64,000 nucleotides of DNA from Exiguobacterium sp. J17977 (GCF_018616375.1 NZ_JAEQBB010000003.1:294045-358044); one strand, 5' to 3'; counted from the stretch's first letter, positions 1 through 10,073 are shown. Program-made: numbers and translations. The notes: generated by a model not told the origin, from the letters alone.

Positions 1-1
1 A

Positions 2-1294
2 GGTGTACTCGCAGACATCACACTTGCCTCATCATTCGTCGGTTACACGAACCTCGGCACGGAAGCAAAAATCATCAGTTTGATTCATGATGGTGAGCTC
101 GTCGACGTCGTCGCAGCAGGGGAAGAAGCGCAAGTCATCCTTGACCAGACGCCATTCTATGCGGAGAGCGGTGGTCAAATCGGTGACAAAGGTCAAATCG
201 TCGGGTCGGACTTCGTCCTTCACGTGAAAGATGTCTCGAAAGCACCGAACGGCCAAAACTTGCATACGGTCACGGTCACATCGGGTGTCGCCAAGGCAGA
301 GGTCGCAGTGACGGCAACGGTCGACTTTGACTCACGTCAAGCGATTATCAAAAACCACACGGCGACGCACTTGTTGCATCGCGCGTTAAAAGACACGCTC
401 GGTGAACACGTCAACCAAGCGGGTTCACTCGTGACACCAGATCGTCTTCGCTTCGACTTCTCGCACTTCGGTCAAGTGACGGCTGAAGAGCTTCAGTCGA
501 TCGAGCGTCAAGTGAACGAACGCATCTGGGCGTCAATCGGTGTCGATATCGAAGAGATGAACATTGCCGACGCGAAAGCGAAAGGTGCGATGGCACTCTT
601 CGGTGAGAAATACGGGGACGTCGTCCGCGTCGTCGCGGCCGGTGACTCGGTCGAGCTTTGCGGTGGTTGCCACGTCGGGAACACGGCTGAAATCGGACTC
701 TTCAAAATCTTGTCGGAGTCAGGAATCGGAGCCGGCACACGTCGCATCGAGGCGGTCACAGGAGCTGGGGCTTACGAAGTGATGAACCAGCATATCGAGA
801 CGCTCGAGACGGCAGCGAAATTGCTCAAGACGAAACCGCTCGAAGTGCCGACACGTGTCCAAGCGCTTCAAGCTGAAATGAAAGAACTCGAACGTGCGAG
901 CGAATCGCTTAAAGCGAAGCTTGCGAACATCGAAGCGTCGTCACTCACAGATGCCATCGAGACGTTCGGTGATGTCCAATTGATCGCCAAGCGCGTCGAC
1001 GGACAAGATATGGACGCGCTCCGTGGTATGGTCGACGAATTGAAAGGCAAGCTCGGTTCAGCCGTCATCTTGCTCGGTTCGGCGAACGGCGACAAGGTCA
1101 ACCTCGTCGCAGGGGTGACGAAAGACTTGAACGACCGCGGCTTCCATGCCGGGAAATTGATTAAAGAAGTGGCGACACGTTGTGGCGGAGGCGGCGGTGG
1201 CCGTCCTGACATGGCGCAAGCCGGTGGCCGTGATGCGACAAAACTGGACGAAGCATTGAAGTTTGCTTCACATTACGTTCAATCACTGGCATAA
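2..1294 (+). CDS. alaS: Alanyl-tRNA synthetase, C-terminal part (5' end outside window)
   Basis: Charges tRNA-Ala and edits mischarged Ser/Gly-tRNA in the cytoplasm. The open frame runs in from the left edge, so only the C-terminal 430 residues are present and the catalytic domain is missing. The editing domain is visible through its zinc-type motifs HTATH (about nt 357) and CGGCH (about nt 660). A coiled-coil stretch follows (about nt 800-930), then the C-Ala domain with a glycine-rich run near nt 1185. The stop is at 1292-1294. ireB, ruvX and a DUF1292 gene follow closely, the usual Bacillales order. A T-box leader, if present, would lie outside the window. Confidence 0.97.
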   Translation, partial: GVLADITLASSFVGYTNLGTEAKIISLIHDGELVDVVAAGEEAQVILDQTPFYAESGGQIGDKGQIVGSDFVLHVKDVSKAPNGQNLHTVTVTSGVAKAEVAVTATVDFDSRQAIIKNHTATHLLHRALKDTLGEHVNQAGSLVTPDRLRFDFSHFGQVTAEELQSIERQVNERIWASIGVDIEEMNIADAKAKGAMALFGEKYGDVVRVVAAGDSVELCGGCHVGNTAEIGLFKILSESGIGAGTRRIEAVTGAGAYEVMNQHIETLETAAKLLKTKPLEVPTRVQALQAEMKELERASESLKAKLANIEASSLTDAIETFGDVQLIAKRVDGQDMDALRGMVDELKGKLGSAVILLGSANGDKVNLVAGVTKDLNDRGFHAGKLIKEVATRCGGGGGGRPDMAQAGGRDATKLDEALKFASHYVQSLA

Positions 1295-1331
1295 TAGAAT
1301 GTGAAGTGCAAACGGAAAGAGGTGGATTCTT

Positions 1332-1598
1332 GTGAGCCAAATGGATCGCACGATGCAATTCAATTTTCCAGAAGATGATAATCGAGCCAACACTCGGGAA
1401 ACACTGATTACGGTGTATCAAGCACTCGAGGAGAAAGGCTACCAACCGATCAATCAAATCGTCGGATACTTGTTGTCAGGTGACCCTGCCTACATCCCGC
1501 GTCATAACGATGCGCGAAACTTAATTCGCAAAATCGAACGAGATGAACTGCTCGAAGAACTGGTCAAATCGTATTTGAACGATCGTAGAGAGGATTAA
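1332..1598 (+). CDS. ireB: IreB family regulatory phosphoprotein (DUF965, YrzL-like)
   Basis: Small cytoplasmic protein of 88 residues. In Enterococcus the family member is phosphorylated by the PASTA kinase IreK and affects cephalosporin resistance; in B. subtilis YrzL is a PrkC target. The N-terminal threonine context (DRTMQF, Thr7) that carries the phosphate in relatives is present. The start is GTG at 1332 behind GAGGTG at 1320-1325. It lies 37 bases after alaS and one base before ruvX, so it is very probably in the same transcript. Family assignment is firm; a role in wall-stress signalling here is by analogy. Confidence 0.9.
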   Translation: MSQMDRTMQFNFPEDDNRANTRETLITVYQALEEKGYQPINQIVGYLLSGDPAYIPRHNDARNLIRKIERDELLEELVKSYLNDRRED

Positions 1599-1599
1599 T

Positions 1600-2022
1600 A
1601 TGAAGCGAGTCATGGGGCTCGATGTCGGTTCGAAGACGATTGGGGTCGCCGTGAGCGATCTCATGGGATGGACGGCGCAAGGTGTGGAGACGGTCTACTG
1701 GACCGAGCCGGATTTTGAAGAAGCTGTCCGTCTGCTTCAACCGATTATTGAGCAGTACGATGTGAAAGAAGTCGTCGTTGGTCTACCGAAGAACATGAAC
1801 GCGACGATCGGACCTCGGGGCGAGGCGTCACAGGCGTTTGCCGCAGCCCTCACCGAGGCGACCGGTTTGCCGACGATTCTCGTCGACGAGCGTTTGACGA
1901 CGATGCAAGCGGAGCGGATGCTGATTTCAGCAGACGTCAGCCGAAAAAAGAGAAAGGCCGTCATCGATAAGATGGCAGCCGTCATGATTTTACAAAACTA
2001 CCTGGATCGCGCAGGCAAATAA
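1600..2022 (+). CDS. ruvX: Holliday-junction resolvase-like / pre-16S rRNA nuclease YqgF
   Basis: RNase H-fold nuclease of 140 residues, the usual family length. In E. coli the family member matures the 5' end of 16S rRNA; older annotation calls it a Holliday junction resolvase. The fold's acidic residues are seen in [15 protein letters not shown] near the N-terminus, in VDERLT around residue 90, and in the C-terminal DKMAA helix. The start is ATG at 1600, one base after the ireB stop, with an AGAGAGG-type ribosome site inside the end of ireB, which suggests translational coupling. Confidence 0.95.
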   Translation: MKRVMGLDVGSKTIGVAVSDLMGWTAQGVETVYWTEPDFEEAVRLLQPIIEQYDVKEVVVGLPKNMNATIGPRGEASQAFAAALTEATGLPTILVDERLTTMQAERMLISADVSRKKRKAVIDKMAAVMILQNYLDRAGK

Positions 2023-2035
2023 GGAGGAATTACGT

Positions 2036-2335
2036 ATGGCAGAACTTAGCCGTAACGAAGAAGAAATGTACCGTATTCCAGATGAAAATGGAGACGAGCA
2101 TTTATTCGCAGAAATTTTCCGTATGACGAGTGACCGCACGAACAAGACGTTTGTCGTTCTTGAGCCGGTCGGTAACCCGGAAACGGAAGATGAAGACACA
2201 ATCGAAGTATACGCGTTCGAAATCGAAGAACTTGAAGACGAAGAGTTCGTCTTGAAGATCGTCGAAGACGACGCTGACTTCGAGGAAGTCATGGAAGCGT
2301 TCGATATCGTCAATGACGAAGTAGGATTAGACTAA
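2036..2335 (+). CDS. DUF1292 protein (YrzB-like)
   Basis: Acidic cytoplasmic protein of 99 residues that follows alaS-ireB-ruvX in most Bacilli. The C-terminal half is rich in Asp and Glu and contains the family pattern FEIEELEDEEF. No catalytic motif is visible and the family has no established function. AAGGAGG lies seven bases upstream of the ATG. It is 13 bases after ruvX, so the operon continues to here; a hairpin follows before mltG. Confidence 0.88.
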   Translation: MAELSRNEEEMYRIPDENGDEHLFAEIFRMTSDRTNKTFVVLEPVGNPETEDEDTIEVYAFEIEELEDEEFVLKIVEDDADFEEVMEAFDIVNDEVGLD

Positions 2336-2344
2336 TACGTGGGC

Positions 2345-2372
2345 GGGCGGCTAGGGGAAACCCTCGTCGCCC
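2345..2372 (+). other. Intercistronic hairpin with GAAA tetraloop, no U-tract
   Basis: Bases 2345-2356 pair with 2361-2372 (twelve positions, one mismatch, one G-T wobble) around a GAAA loop. No T-run follows, so it is not a standard terminator. It may protect or process the mRNA between the DUF1292 gene and mltG. Confidence 0.5.
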
Positions 2373-2406
2373 ATCTTCATAACAGAAGAACAGGGGAGAA
2401 ATGCGC

Positions 2407-3549
2407 ATGAACCATCCATCGATGTTTGATGAGAAGCGTGCACGTAACCGGATCGTTCGGCGAATTACGGTCATCATCCTTGCTGTCTTTCTTCTAGTTA
2501 TCGCCACAGGTGCCGCGGTGTCGTATGCGTTCGTGAAACGATCGCTCGAACCCGTCGATCCGTCTTCGACCGAATCGGTCGAGGTCGAGGTCCCGCTCGG
2601 TGCAGGTTCAGGGTACATTGGCGAACTACTCGAAGAGAATGGGCTCGTGAGGAATAGCACGATTTTCCGTTTTTATACACGATTTAAAAATGAATCATCG
2701 TTCCAAGCGGGGACGTATACATTGTCTCCGTCACAGTCGCTTGACGAGTTGATCGCCACGCTGAAGACCGGGAAAGTCATCGTCGTCCCGGACATCAAAT
2801 TGGTGATTCCGGAAGGCTTTACGATCGACCAGGTCATCTCACGTCTCGCTAAAGTTGCGGAGATTCCGAAAGAAGAGATTTCGGCCCAGCTGAGCGACGA
2901 GGAGTATATCCGCTCGCTCGTCAATGAGCATGAGATGTTGACCGACGAAGTACTCGCCGATGGGATTTATCATCCACTCGAGGGGTACTTGTTCCCGGCC
3001 ACGTATGAGTTCGACAAAGGTGTCACACTCACACAAATTATCGATGAGATGTTGAAGCCGACCGAACAGCTCTATGTCGAGTATCAAAGTGAAGTCGAAG
3101 CTTCAGGGCGCACGTTCCATGAGACGCTCGCGCTTGCCTCGGTCGTCGAGAAAGAGGCCGTGTCGACGGAAGACCGACAAGAGATTGCCGGCGTGTTTGA
3201 AAATCGTTTAGCCGATGGCATGAAATTGCAGTCTGACCCGACCGTCTGGTACGGCACTGGGGAGACGTCAATCTTCACATCGTTCAACGACCTTCAAAAC
3301 GATTCGCTTTACAACACGTACCGCTATGAAGGCATCCCGATTGGGCCGATCGCTTCGGTCAGTCGTGACGCGTTCGTCGCCACACTCAACCCGAACGATA
3401 CGGATAACGTTTATTTCTACGCCCGACCACCACGTGAAGGATTCCCGAACGGGGAAGTCTTGTTCGAAGTGGACTATGAGGCGCACCAACAAAACGTCAA
3501 CAAGTACCGTCCGGAGTGGGAAGCGTTCGAAGAAGCAAACAACAATTGA
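2407..3549 (+). CDS. mltG: Endolytic peptidoglycan transglycosylase MltG
   Basis: Membrane-anchored lytic transglycosylase that cleaves nascent glycan strands; in Gram-positives it works with the elongation machinery. 380 residues: a basic N-terminus, one membrane segment (about residues 22-45), a LysM-like region, then the YceG catalytic domain. The catalytic glutamate is in ASVVEKEA and the family signature LQSDPTV..YG follows. Two in-frame ATGs occur at 2401 and 2407; GGGGAG at 2393-2398 is eight bases from 2407 and only two from 2401, so 2407 is preferred. It sits in the same position as yrrL of B. subtilis. A perfect terminator hairpin follows. Confidence 0.93.
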   Translation: MNHPSMFDEKRARNRIVRRITVIILAVFLLVIATGAAVSYAFVKRSLEPVDPSSTESVEVEVPLGAGSGYIGELLEENGLVRNSTIFRFYTRFKNESSFQAGTYTLSPSQSLDELIATLKTGKVIVVPDIKLVIPEGFTIDQVISRLAKVAEIPKEEISAQLSDEEYIRSLVNEHEMLTDEVLADGIYHPLEGYLFPATYEFDKGVTLTQIIDEMLKPTEQLYVEYQSEVEASGRTFHETLALASVVEKEAVSTEDRQEIAGVFENRLADGMKLQSDPTVWYGTGETSIFTSFNDLQNDSLYNTYRYEGIPIGPIASVSRDAFVATLNPNDTDNVYFYARPPREGFPNGEVLFEVDYEAHQQNVNKYRPEWEAFEEANNN

Positions 3550-3558
3550 CGGATATGC

Positions 3559-3586
3559 GACCGGAAGCCTAGGCTTCCGGTCGTTT
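3559..3586 (+). terminator. Rho-independent terminator after mltG
   Basis: Bases 3559-3569 pair with 3572-3582 as a near-perfect inverted repeat, followed by GTTTG. The U-tract is weak, so read-through into trmR is possible. Confidence 0.65.
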
Positions 3587-3615
3587 GAATGAATAGAGAG
3601 TAAGAGGTGTACGAC

Positions 3616-4257
3616 GTGGAACATTCATCCTATGAAGGTTACGTGGAAAACTTGGTCACGCCGCGGTCCCCGCTCTTGGCGGAGATGGAGGCGTTCGCGA
3701 AAGAACACCACGTGCCAATCATGGACTTGACCGGTTCAGAAGTGTTGCTGTCGCTTCTGGCGTTGCAGCGCCCGGCCCGCATCCTCGAGGTCGGGACAGC
3801 CATCGGCTATAGCGCGATTCGGATGGCCGAGCTGTTACCGGACGCTGAAATCGTCACAATCGAGCGGAATGCGCGACGTCACGAAGAGGCGCTCGGCTTT
3901 ATCGGACGCTCGGACGTGTCGGACCGAATCACCGTCATCCATGGAGATGCGGTCGAATTGATTGGGACGATTGAAGGAGAATTCGATGCGGTCTTTATCG
4001 ATGCGGCCAAAGGCCAGTATCAAAAATTCTTTGATGGGTATGGCGCTTTAGTACCAATTGGTGGTACGATTTACAGCGATAATTTATTTTTACGAGGGGA
4101 CGTCCTGCTCGAAGACGTGTCAGTGCTTGACCGCCGCCGCCGCCGGCTCGTCCGTCTCGTAAAAGAGTTTACTGAGCAATTGATGGCACGGACCGATTAT
4201 CATACTGCAATTTTGCCCCTTGGTGATGGCCTAGCAATCAGTCGTAAATTACGATGA
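3616..4257 (+). CDS. trmR: SAM-dependent O-methyltransferase (TrmR-like, tRNA mo5U34)
   Basis: Class I methyltransferase of the COMT-like family, 213 residues. The SAM-binding loop [10 protein letters not shown], the acidic end of strand beta-2 (IVTIER) and the [11 protein letters not shown] motif are all visible. The B. subtilis gene in this position, yrrM/trmR, methylates 5-hydroxyuridine at wobble U34. The start is GTG at 3616; an upstream in-frame GTG at 3607 overlaps the AAGAGG ribosome site and is unlikely. In B. subtilis the hydroxylation genes trhP1 and trhP2 sit just downstream; here udk follows directly, so the hydroxylase must be elsewhere or of another type. Confidence 0.85.
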   Translation: MEHSSYEGYVENLVTPRSPLLAEMEAFAKEHHVPIMDLTGSEVLLSLLALQRPARILEVGTAIGYSAIRMAELLPDAEIVTIERNARRHEEALGFIGRSDVSDRITVIHGDAVELIGTIEGEFDAVFIDAAKGQYQKFFDGYGALVPIGGTIYSDNLFLRGDVLLEDVSVLDRRRRRLVRLVKEFTEQLMARTDYHTAILPLGDGLAISRKLR

Positions 4258-4273
4258 GGAGGATTTAACTTTG

Positions 4274-4909
4274 ATGCAACATAAACCCGTCATTATCGGC
4301 GTGGCCGGGGGCACCGGATCAGGCAAGACGACCGTGGCCCGCGCGCTCGTGGATGCGTTCAAAGGACAATCGGTCGTCATGATCGAGCAAGACGCGTATT
4401 ATAAAGACCAGTCAGAGATGACGATGGAAGAACGGTATAAGACGAACTATGACCATCCGTTCGCATTCGATAACGATTTATTGATTGAACATATCAAACA
4501 GTTACAAGAACATAAGGCGGTTGAGAAGCCGGTATATGATTATGCCGCACACACACGTTCGGATCAGACGATTTTGATTGAACCGGTCGATGTCGTCATC
4601 GTCGAAGGTATTTTGGCGCTCGAGGACGACCGTCTCCGTGATTTGATGGATATTAAAGTATTCGTCGACACGGACGCGGACGTGCGGATTTTACGCCGGA
4701 TGCAACGTGATTTGAATGAGCGGGGCCGGTCAATCGACTCGGTTGTCGCCCAGTATACGAACGTCGTCCGGCCGATGCATCTTCAATTTTGTGAGCCGAC
4801 GAAACGCTACGCGGATATCATCGTCCCTGAAGGCGGAGAGAACTTTGTCGCCATCGATTTGCTCGTGACGAAGATTCGCTGGGTGCTCACGGAACGCAAC
4901 CGGGCATAA
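4274..4909 (+). CDS. udk: Uridine kinase
   Basis: Phosphorylates uridine and cytidine for pyrimidine salvage. About 211 residues, the usual size. The P-loop GGTGSGKTT, the nucleoside-contacting stretch [11 protein letters not shown] and the lid region [14 protein letters not shown] are seen. GAGGAGG at 4256-4262 serves either TTG at 4271 (8 bases) or ATG at 4274 (11 bases); I list the ATG, but the TTG adds only one residue. It lies 16 bases after trmR and is likely cotranscribed with it. Confidence 0.95.
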   Translation: MQHKPVIIGVAGGTGSGKTTVARALVDAFKGQSVVMIEQDAYYKDQSEMTMEERYKTNYDHPFAFDNDLLIEHIKQLQEHKAVEKPVYDYAAHTRSDQTILIEPVDVVIVEGILALEDDRLRDLMDIKVFVDTDADVRILRRMQRDLNERGRSIDSVVAQYTNVVRPMHLQFCEPTKRYADIIVPEGGENFVAIDLLVTKIRWVLTERNRA

Positions 4910-4976
4910 AGGAAATAAATCGTTTTCAATTTAACCTAGCTGTAATATACTAGGAGACAATGAAGGAGTGACAGAA

Positions 4977-5450
4977 ATGGCTGAAAAACAACATTACATG
5001 ACGTTAGACGGAAAAGCGAAAATCGAAAATGAATTGAACGAACTGAAGACGGTACGCCGTAAAGAAGTCGTTGAGAATATTAAGATTGCCCGCGATTTCG
5101 GAGACTTGTCTGAGAACGCTGAATACGATGCAGCGAAAGAAGAGCAGGCAATGGTCGAAGGACGGATTGCTCAACTCGAAGAGATGCTTCGTAACGCAGT
5201 CATCATCCAAGACGATGTGGCTGATAACTCGATGGTCGCAATCGGAAAGACCGTGACGTTCTTCATTCAAGAAGATAACGAGAACGAGACGTACACAATC
5301 GTCGGTGGCGCTGAGGCTGACCCGTTCACAGGGAAAATCTCGAACGAATCACCGATTGCAAAAGCACTTCTCGGCCGTACGGTCGGAGATGTCGTCAACG
5401 TGCAAACGCCAGGCGGCGACATGGTCGTCGAAATCAAAGAAATCAAGTAA
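4977..5450 (+). CDS. greA: Transcription elongation factor GreA
   Basis: Binds the secondary channel of RNA polymerase and stimulates cleavage of backtracked RNA. 157 residues, the full family length: an N-terminal coiled coil with the tip acidic pair in [17 protein letters not shown], and a C-terminal FKBP-like domain ending [13 protein letters not shown] at 4977 is eight bases after AAGGAG (4963-4968); an in-frame GTG at 4968 overlaps that site and is rejected. The gap from udk is short, and a hairpin separates greA from mtnN. Confidence 0.97.
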   Translation: MAEKQHYMTLDGKAKIENELNELKTVRRKEVVENIKIARDFGDLSENAEYDAAKEEQAMVEGRIAQLEEMLRNAVIIQDDVADNSMVAIGKTVTFFIQEDNENETYTIVGGAEADPFTGKISNESPIAKALLGRTVGDVVNVQTPGGDMVVEIKEIK

Positions 5451-5457
5451 CACAAAT

Positions 5458-5487
5458 GAGCGACTTCCACATGGATGTCGCTCTCTT
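5458..5487 (+). terminator. Hairpin terminator after greA
   Basis: GAGCGAC (5458-5464) pairs with GTCGCTC (5477-5483), with a further short inner stem, followed by TCTTT. Moderate strength. Confidence 0.6.
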
Positions 5488-5505
5488 TCTGAGGAGGCAC
5501 TTATA

Positions 5506-6210
5506 ATGAAAATTGGAATCATTGGAGCAATGGAAGAAGAAGTGAACTTGCTCCGCAACGAATTGACAGAACGGACGGACACGGAAATCGCTAACTATCA
5601 CTTCTACGAAGGGTACCTCGGCAACGTCGAAGTCGTCATTTTGAAGTCAGGGATCGGGAAAGTGAACGCGGCCATCGGCACGACGCTTCTTATTGATAAG
5701 TTCAAACCAGATGTCGTCATCAATACCGGTTCGGCGGGTGGCTTCAAAAAAGGAATGAAAGTCGGAGATGTCGTCGTCTCGACCGAAGTCCGTCATCACG
5801 ATGTTGACGTGACCGCGTTCGGCTACGAGTATGGCCAAGTGCCAGGCATGCCGGCAGCGTACAAAGCTGATGCTCATCTGATGGATGTCTGTAAAGAAGT
5901 GATTGAGAGCCTCCATGATGTGAACGTGCATACGGGTCTCATCGTGACTGGTGATTCATTCATCAACGACTCGAAACGTGTCGCCGACATCCTCGGGCAT
6001 TTCGAAGGCGTCGCGGCCGTCGAGATGGAAGCCGCACCGATTGCGCAGACGTGCTATCAGTTCGGGATTCCGTTCGTCGTGACCCGTTCAATCTCGGACA
6101 GTGCCGACGAAGAAGCAAACTTGTCGTTCGACGAATTTTTAGAGACGGCATCAATCAACTCGGCAAAAATGGTCATGGCCGTCACGAAACGACTCGGTCA
6201 AAGTGAATAA
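5506..6210 (+). CDS. mtnN: 5'-methylthioadenosine/S-adenosylhomocysteine nucleosidase
   Basis: Hydrolyses MTA and SAH to adenine plus a thioribose sugar, in methionine salvage and the activated methyl cycle. 234 residues, the normal length. The N-terminal [10 protein letters not shown] carries the catalytic glutamate, VEMEAA binds the ribose, and SDSADEEA has the catalytic aspartate. ATG at 5506 lies behind GAGGAGG; the frame extends about 200 bases upstream into greA, but that part is out-of-frame shadow of greA. It is terminated by a strong hairpin that overlaps the fabH promoter. Confidence 0.96.
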   Translation: MKIGIIGAMEEEVNLLRNELTERTDTEIANYHFYEGYLGNVEVVILKSGIGKVNAAIGTTLLIDKFKPDVVINTGSAGGFKKGMKVGDVVVSTEVRHHDVDVTAFGYEYGQVPGMPAAYKADAHLMDVCKEVIESLHDVNVHTGLIVTGDSFINDSKRVADILGHFEGVAAVEMEAAPIAQTCYQFGIPFVVTRSISDSADEEANLSFDEFLETASINSAKMVMAVTKRLGQSE

Positions 6211-6215
6211 TCGAG

Positions 6216-6241
6216 AGGGATGCGTTGACATCCCTTTTTTA
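6216..6241 (+). terminator. Rho-independent terminator after mtnN
   Basis: AGGGATG (6216-6222) pairs with CATCCCT (6229-6235) and six T residues follow. The right arm also holds the -35 of the fabH promoter. Confidence 0.85.
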
Positions 6242-6253
6242 TTCCCTTATATT
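6225..6253 (+). promoter_or_regulatory. Sigma-A promoter of fabHF
   Basis: TTGACA (6225-6230), a 17-base spacer, TATATT (6248-6253). The -10 overlaps the FapR box, which fits repression by FapR. Confidence 0.75.
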
Positions 6254-6268
6254 AGTACCAGATACTAA
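6252..6268 (+). promoter_or_regulatory. FapR operator in front of fabH
   Basis: TTAGTACCAGATACTAA is an inverted repeat of the FapR type (B. subtilis sites contain TTAGTACC). FapR represses lipid synthesis genes and is released by malonyl-CoA. A matching box precedes fabI at 34255. Confidence 0.85.
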
Positions 6269-6285
6269 GAATAGGGGTCATCAAT

Positions 6286-7245
6286 ATGAACATTGGAATC
6301 ATTGGAATCGGTTCGTTCCTTCCGGAGCACCGGGTCACGAACATCGATTTGGAAAAACGAATGGATACGAGCGATGAATGGATTCGGACCCGCACCGGGA
6401 TCGAGGCGCGACATTTGGCCGACGCTGATCTCTCGGTCGCCGATATGGCCACACATGCTGCCGAGCGGGCGCTCCAAAGCGCAGGCGTCTCAATTGAAGA
6501 TATCGACGCGATTATTTGTGCGACGGCGACGGCGCCCTCGTTCCCGGCGACAGCGTGTCTCGTTCAGGCCAACCTCGGAGCCAAGCGAGCGGTCGCTTTC
6601 GACGTCAGTGCCGCCTGTAGCGGCTTCATCTTCGCAATGGATACGGCGAAGAGCATGATGCAGGCGAAAGGCTTGAAACGGACGCTCGTCATCGGGGCCG
6701 AGAAGATGGGGAACCTCATCGACTGGGACGATCGCTCGACGGCCGTCTTGTTCGGTGATGGGGCAGGTGCCGTCGTCCTCGGTGAAGACGACGTCGCCGC
6801 CATCGATTCCATCGTACTCGGCAGCGACGGGACCGGCGGAAAGTTCTTATATGAGAACGAAGAAGGTAAAATCGTCATGAACGGACGCGAAGTCTTCAAG
6901 TTCGCTGTTCGTAAAATGCCGGATATCGTGCTCGAGGCATTAGAAGGAGCCGGGAAATCGATTGATGACCTGGACGTCCTCGTGCCGCACCAAGCCAACC
7001 GTCGCATCATCGACGCTGCGATTGAACGGTTAGGGCTTCAAGAAGAAAAAGTTGTCGTCACGATTCAAGACCATGCGAACACGTCAGCCGCTTCGATTCC
7101 GCTCGCTTTGGCCGAAGCGGTCAAGCACGGGAAGATTTCAAACGGTCAGACGGTCGTCGTCGCCGGATTCGGCGCCGGGCTCACATGGGGAGCGAGTTGT
7201 CTAACATGGAATAACGCTAACATCACGGAGGAGATTAACGCATGA
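6286..7245 (+). CDS. fabH: Beta-ketoacyl-ACP synthase III
   Basis: Starts fatty acid chains by condensing an acyl-CoA primer with malonyl-ACP. 319 residues. The catalytic triad is complete: Cys in SAACSGF, His in VPHQANRRI and Asn in [10 protein letters not shown] at 6286 is a short way after AGGGG. The stop overlaps the start of fabF by four bases (ATGA), so the two are translationally coupled. Promoter and FapR operator lie directly upstream. In branched-chain Bacillales this enzyme prefers branched acyl-CoA; that preference cannot be read from the sequence. Confidence 0.97.
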   Translation: MNIGIIGIGSFLPEHRVTNIDLEKRMDTSDEWIRTRTGIEARHLADADLSVADMATHAAERALQSAGVSIEDIDAIICATATAPSFPATACLVQANLGAKRAVAFDVSAACSGFIFAMDTAKSMMQAKGLKRTLVIGAEKMGNLIDWDDRSTAVLFGDGAGAVVLGEDDVAAIDSIVLGSDGTGGKFLYENEEGKIVMNGREVFKFAVRKMPDIVLEALEGAGKSIDDLDVLVPHQANRRIIDAAIERLGLQEEKVVVTIQDHANTSAASIPLALAEAVKHGKISNGQTVVVAGFGAGLTWGASCLTWNNANITEEINA

Positions 7246-8474
7246 AACGAGTAGTCATCACAGGATTAGGAGTCGTATCCCCACTCGGGAACGATGTTAC
7301 GGCAATGTGGGAGCGACTGTTGAACGGGGACAATGCAGTCGATACGTTAACGAAGATTGATATTAGCCAATATCCCGCCAAAGTCGGGGCTGAAGTCAAA
7401 GAATGGAACATTGATCACTTGGTCGAGCCGAAAGAGGCGCGCAAGATGGATTCGTTCATCCAATATTCGATTTTAGCCGCTGACGCCGCGCATCGGGATA
7501 GCGGTCTAGATGTGAAAGCAATCGCGAACGAAGTCGGGATTTGGATTGGAAGCGGAATCGGTGGGGTCGAGACAATCGACAAACAAGCGAGCATCTTGCA
7601 TGAGCGGGGACCACGCCGCATCAGCCCGTTCTTCATCCCGATGATGATTCCGAACATGGCGAGCGGTCAAGTCTCGATTTATCTCGGGGCGAAAGGACCA
7701 AGCAACTGTTCGGTCACGGCTTGTGCCTCTGGAACAAACTCAATCGGGGAAGCATTCAAAGTCATTCAACGCGGCGATGCGCTCGCGATGTTCGCGGGTG
7801 GGGCCGAGGCGCCAATCACACCGCTCTCGTTCTCAGGATTCTGTGCCAACAAGGCGCTATCGACGAATCCGGACCCGAACACGGCGTGCCGACCGTTCGA
7901 TGCGAACCGTGACGGGTTCATCATGGGTGAAGGTGCGGGCGTGCTCGTTCTCGAGGAATACGAGCATGCGAAAGCGCGCGGTGCGAAAATGTATGCGGAA
8001 GTCGTCGGATACGGCATGAGTTCGGACGCCTACCATATCACGGCGCCGTCACCAGAAGCGGAAGGTGGATCGAAAGCGATGAACGAGGCGCTTCGGGACG
8101 CGGGGATTCGTCCAGAAGATGTGCAATATATCAACGCTCACGGGACGAGCACACCGCTCAACGATATGTTGGAGACGAAAGCCATCCACAACGTCTTCGG
8201 TGACCATGCGCACAACTTGGCCGTCAACTCATCAAAATCGATGATCGGGCACTTGCTCGGTGCAGCCGGCGGAGTCGAGGCCGTCATTACAGCGCTATCG
8301 ATTCATGAGGGACGGATTCACCCGACGATCAACTGTGAGACACCGGCAGACGATTGTGATTTAGATTATGTCCGTGACGGAAATCGGGAACTTGATATCC
8401 AGTACGCACTCAGCAACTCACTTGGCTTCGGAGGCCATAACGCGACGCTCGCGTTCGCAAAAGTAAACGACTAA
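7242..8474 (+). CDS. fabF: Beta-ketoacyl-ACP synthase II
   Basis: Elongates acyl-ACP by condensation with malonyl-ACP. 410 residues with the Cys-His-His triad: Cys in VTACASGTN, His in [11 protein letters not shown], and His in [16 protein letters not shown] lies inside the end of fabH and ATG overlaps its stop. No terminator is evident after the stop, so the substrate-binding protein 66 bases downstream may be in the same transcript. As the target of platensimycin and cerulenin type drugs, it is essential in relatives. Confidence 0.97.
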   Translation: MKRVVITGLGVVSPLGNDVTAMWERLLNGDNAVDTLTKIDISQYPAKVGAEVKEWNIDHLVEPKEARKMDSFIQYSILAADAAHRDSGLDVKAIANEVGIWIGSGIGGVETIDKQASILHERGPRRISPFFIPMMIPNMASGQVSIYLGAKGPSNCSVTACASGTNSIGEAFKVIQRGDALAMFAGGAEAPITPLSFSGFCANKALSTNPDPNTACRPFDANRDGFIMGEGAGVLVLEEYEHAKARGAKMYAEVVGYGMSSDAYHITAPSPEAEGGSKAMNEALRDAGIRPEDVQYINAHGTSTPLNDMLETKAIHNVFGDHAHNLAVNSSKSMIGHLLGAAGGVEAVITALSIHEGRIHPTINCETPADDCDLDYVRDGNRELDIQYALSNSLGFGGHNATLAFAKVND

Positions 8475-8540
8475 TAGTAGAAAAAAGTGGCAAAAACGGG
8501 TAGGGTATAAGGGTTGAGCTAACAGAGAGGAGAATGCCAG

Positions 8541-10073
8541 ATGAAACGATTTTTCATCGGTGCCGCCTTGTTGAGTTCAGTCCTTATCCTTTTTTTCGTT
8601 ATATGGTACGGACAACGAGAGCAGGCACGAGAATTAGTACCACCTGAAGAACAAATCGTGACGATTCATGGGGAGATGTTGCCGGAGCAACCGAATACGC
8701 TGCTCGCCATCGACCCGAGTTCACAGACCGTGCTATCGCATATTTATGAAGGATTGTATCGCTTCGGTGCGGACGGGGAGATCGAACCGGGACTCGTCGA
8801 GACGATGACCCGATCAGAAGACGGCGCGACATACACGTTCAAGTTGAAAGAAAGTCAAACCGTGAACGGGAATACGGTCACAGCCGAGACGTTCGTCGAT
8901 CATTTCCGGATGCTCGCTGATGACGACACGAACTCTCCGTTCAGTTTCCTCTTGGAGGACGTTCTGAACGGAAAAGCAATCAGTCTCGGGACGAAAGAAC
9001 CAGAGACGCTCGGCGTGAAGGCGGTCGATGCGCGGACGCTTGAGTTGACACTCGAACGTCCGATGGAAGGGTTCGAGCAGATTTTGGCGATGCCGGCCTT
9101 TCTGCCGCAGACGATGGTCGGTGAATGGCAAGAGCTTGATGCGAACGGACCGTTTCAAATCGAATCGTTGGATGCGGCCCAAATCACACTGACGAAAAAC
9201 GAGGCGTATTACGATGCCGACCGTATCACGCTTGAAAAGATTATGCTATTGGCGGATGAAGGACTGGATTCAGAACCGGATGGCATCCATCCGATTCCGT
9301 ACGGCACGGACGAAGCGACCATCGACTCGCTTGAAGGGAAGCTCGTCGACGTCCCGCGGAGCGGCGTCTTCTATTTGAAACCGAATGTGGATGAGTATCC
9401 GTTCGATGATGCCGATTTCCGGCGCTCGCTCGCCCTCGCTTTAAATCGGGAAGCCTTGGAAGATTCGCTCGCACGGGCCGAAGTGACGACCGAACGATTG
9501 CTCGTCACCGATGAAGCGGAACTCGATCCTTCACTCGACGGGGAAGCGGCCGCGCTGTTCGAGGATGTGCTCGAGCGACTCGAGGAAGACGAGATTGAAA
9601 TCGAGTTGCTCAGTTTTGTCGATGACGAGGCACGTCAAATCGCCCAGACGATTGAAACGGAACTTGAAAAACTTCCGGGTCTGCAAGTGAACGTCGTTGA
9701 ACTCCCGCTCGGGGACAAAGTTAGGCAAGAAGTCGCAGGAGAGTATGCGTTGTCGCTTTCAGGTTGGCAGCCAGACTATCCGCTATTCAGTGCCTATTTG
9801 ACCCAATTTGAGACAGATAATTATTTGAATTCGAGCGGATTTGCCGACCAAACGTTTGATCGATTGATGAATCAGGCCAGTTCGACGGAAGAGCTCGATG
9901 CCCGCGATGAGGTGTATCGAGAGGCGGAAAAACGACTGCTGGAAGAAGCTGTCGTTATCCCAATCTACCAAGCTGGAAGATCTTACGCGGTCGATTCCAA
10001 ATATGCGGAAATCGGCTTTCCGACCATCGGTCCTTCGTACGTCCTAACATTTTCTAAAGTTTATGAAAAATGA
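8541..10073 (+). CDS. Extracellular peptide-binding-like protein (SBP family 5), no lipobox
   Basis: 510 residues of the family 5 solute-binding fold (OppA/AppA-like): IYEGLYRF near residue 70, an ATYTFKLKE segment, and a C-terminal VVIPIYQAGRSYAV. The N-terminus has one hydrophobic segment (about residues 5-22, ending FFVIWYG) but no cysteine, so it cannot be processed as a lipoprotein; it is probably tethered by an uncleaved segment or secreted. It is shorter and more divergent than the two OppA copies that follow. ATG at 8541 lies behind GAGAGGAG. It may feed the same OppBCDF permease or act as a sensor; neither is shown. Confidence 0.85.
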   Translation: MKRFFIGAALLSSVLILFFVIWYGQREQARELVPPEEQIVTIHGEMLPEQPNTLLAIDPSSQTVLSHIYEGLYRFGADGEIEPGLVETMTRSEDGATYTFKLKESQTVNGNTVTAETFVDHFRMLADDDTNSPFSFLLEDVLNGKAISLGTKEPETLGVKAVDARTLELTLERPMEGFEQILAMPAFLPQTMVGEWQELDANGPFQIESLDAAQITLTKNEAYYDADRITLEKIMLLADEGLDSEPDGIHPIPYGTDEATIDSLEGKLVDVPRSGVFYLKPNVDEYPFDDADFRRSLALALNREALEDSLARAEVTTERLLVTDEAELDPSLDGEAAALFEDVLERLEEDEIEIELLSFVDDEARQIAQTIETELEKLPGLQVNVVELPLGDKVRQEVAGEYALSLSGWQPDYPLFSAYLTQFETDNYLNSSGFADQTFDRLMNQASSTEELDARDEVYREAEKRLLEEAVVIPIYQAGRSYAVDSKYAEIGFPTIGPSYVLTFSKVYEK

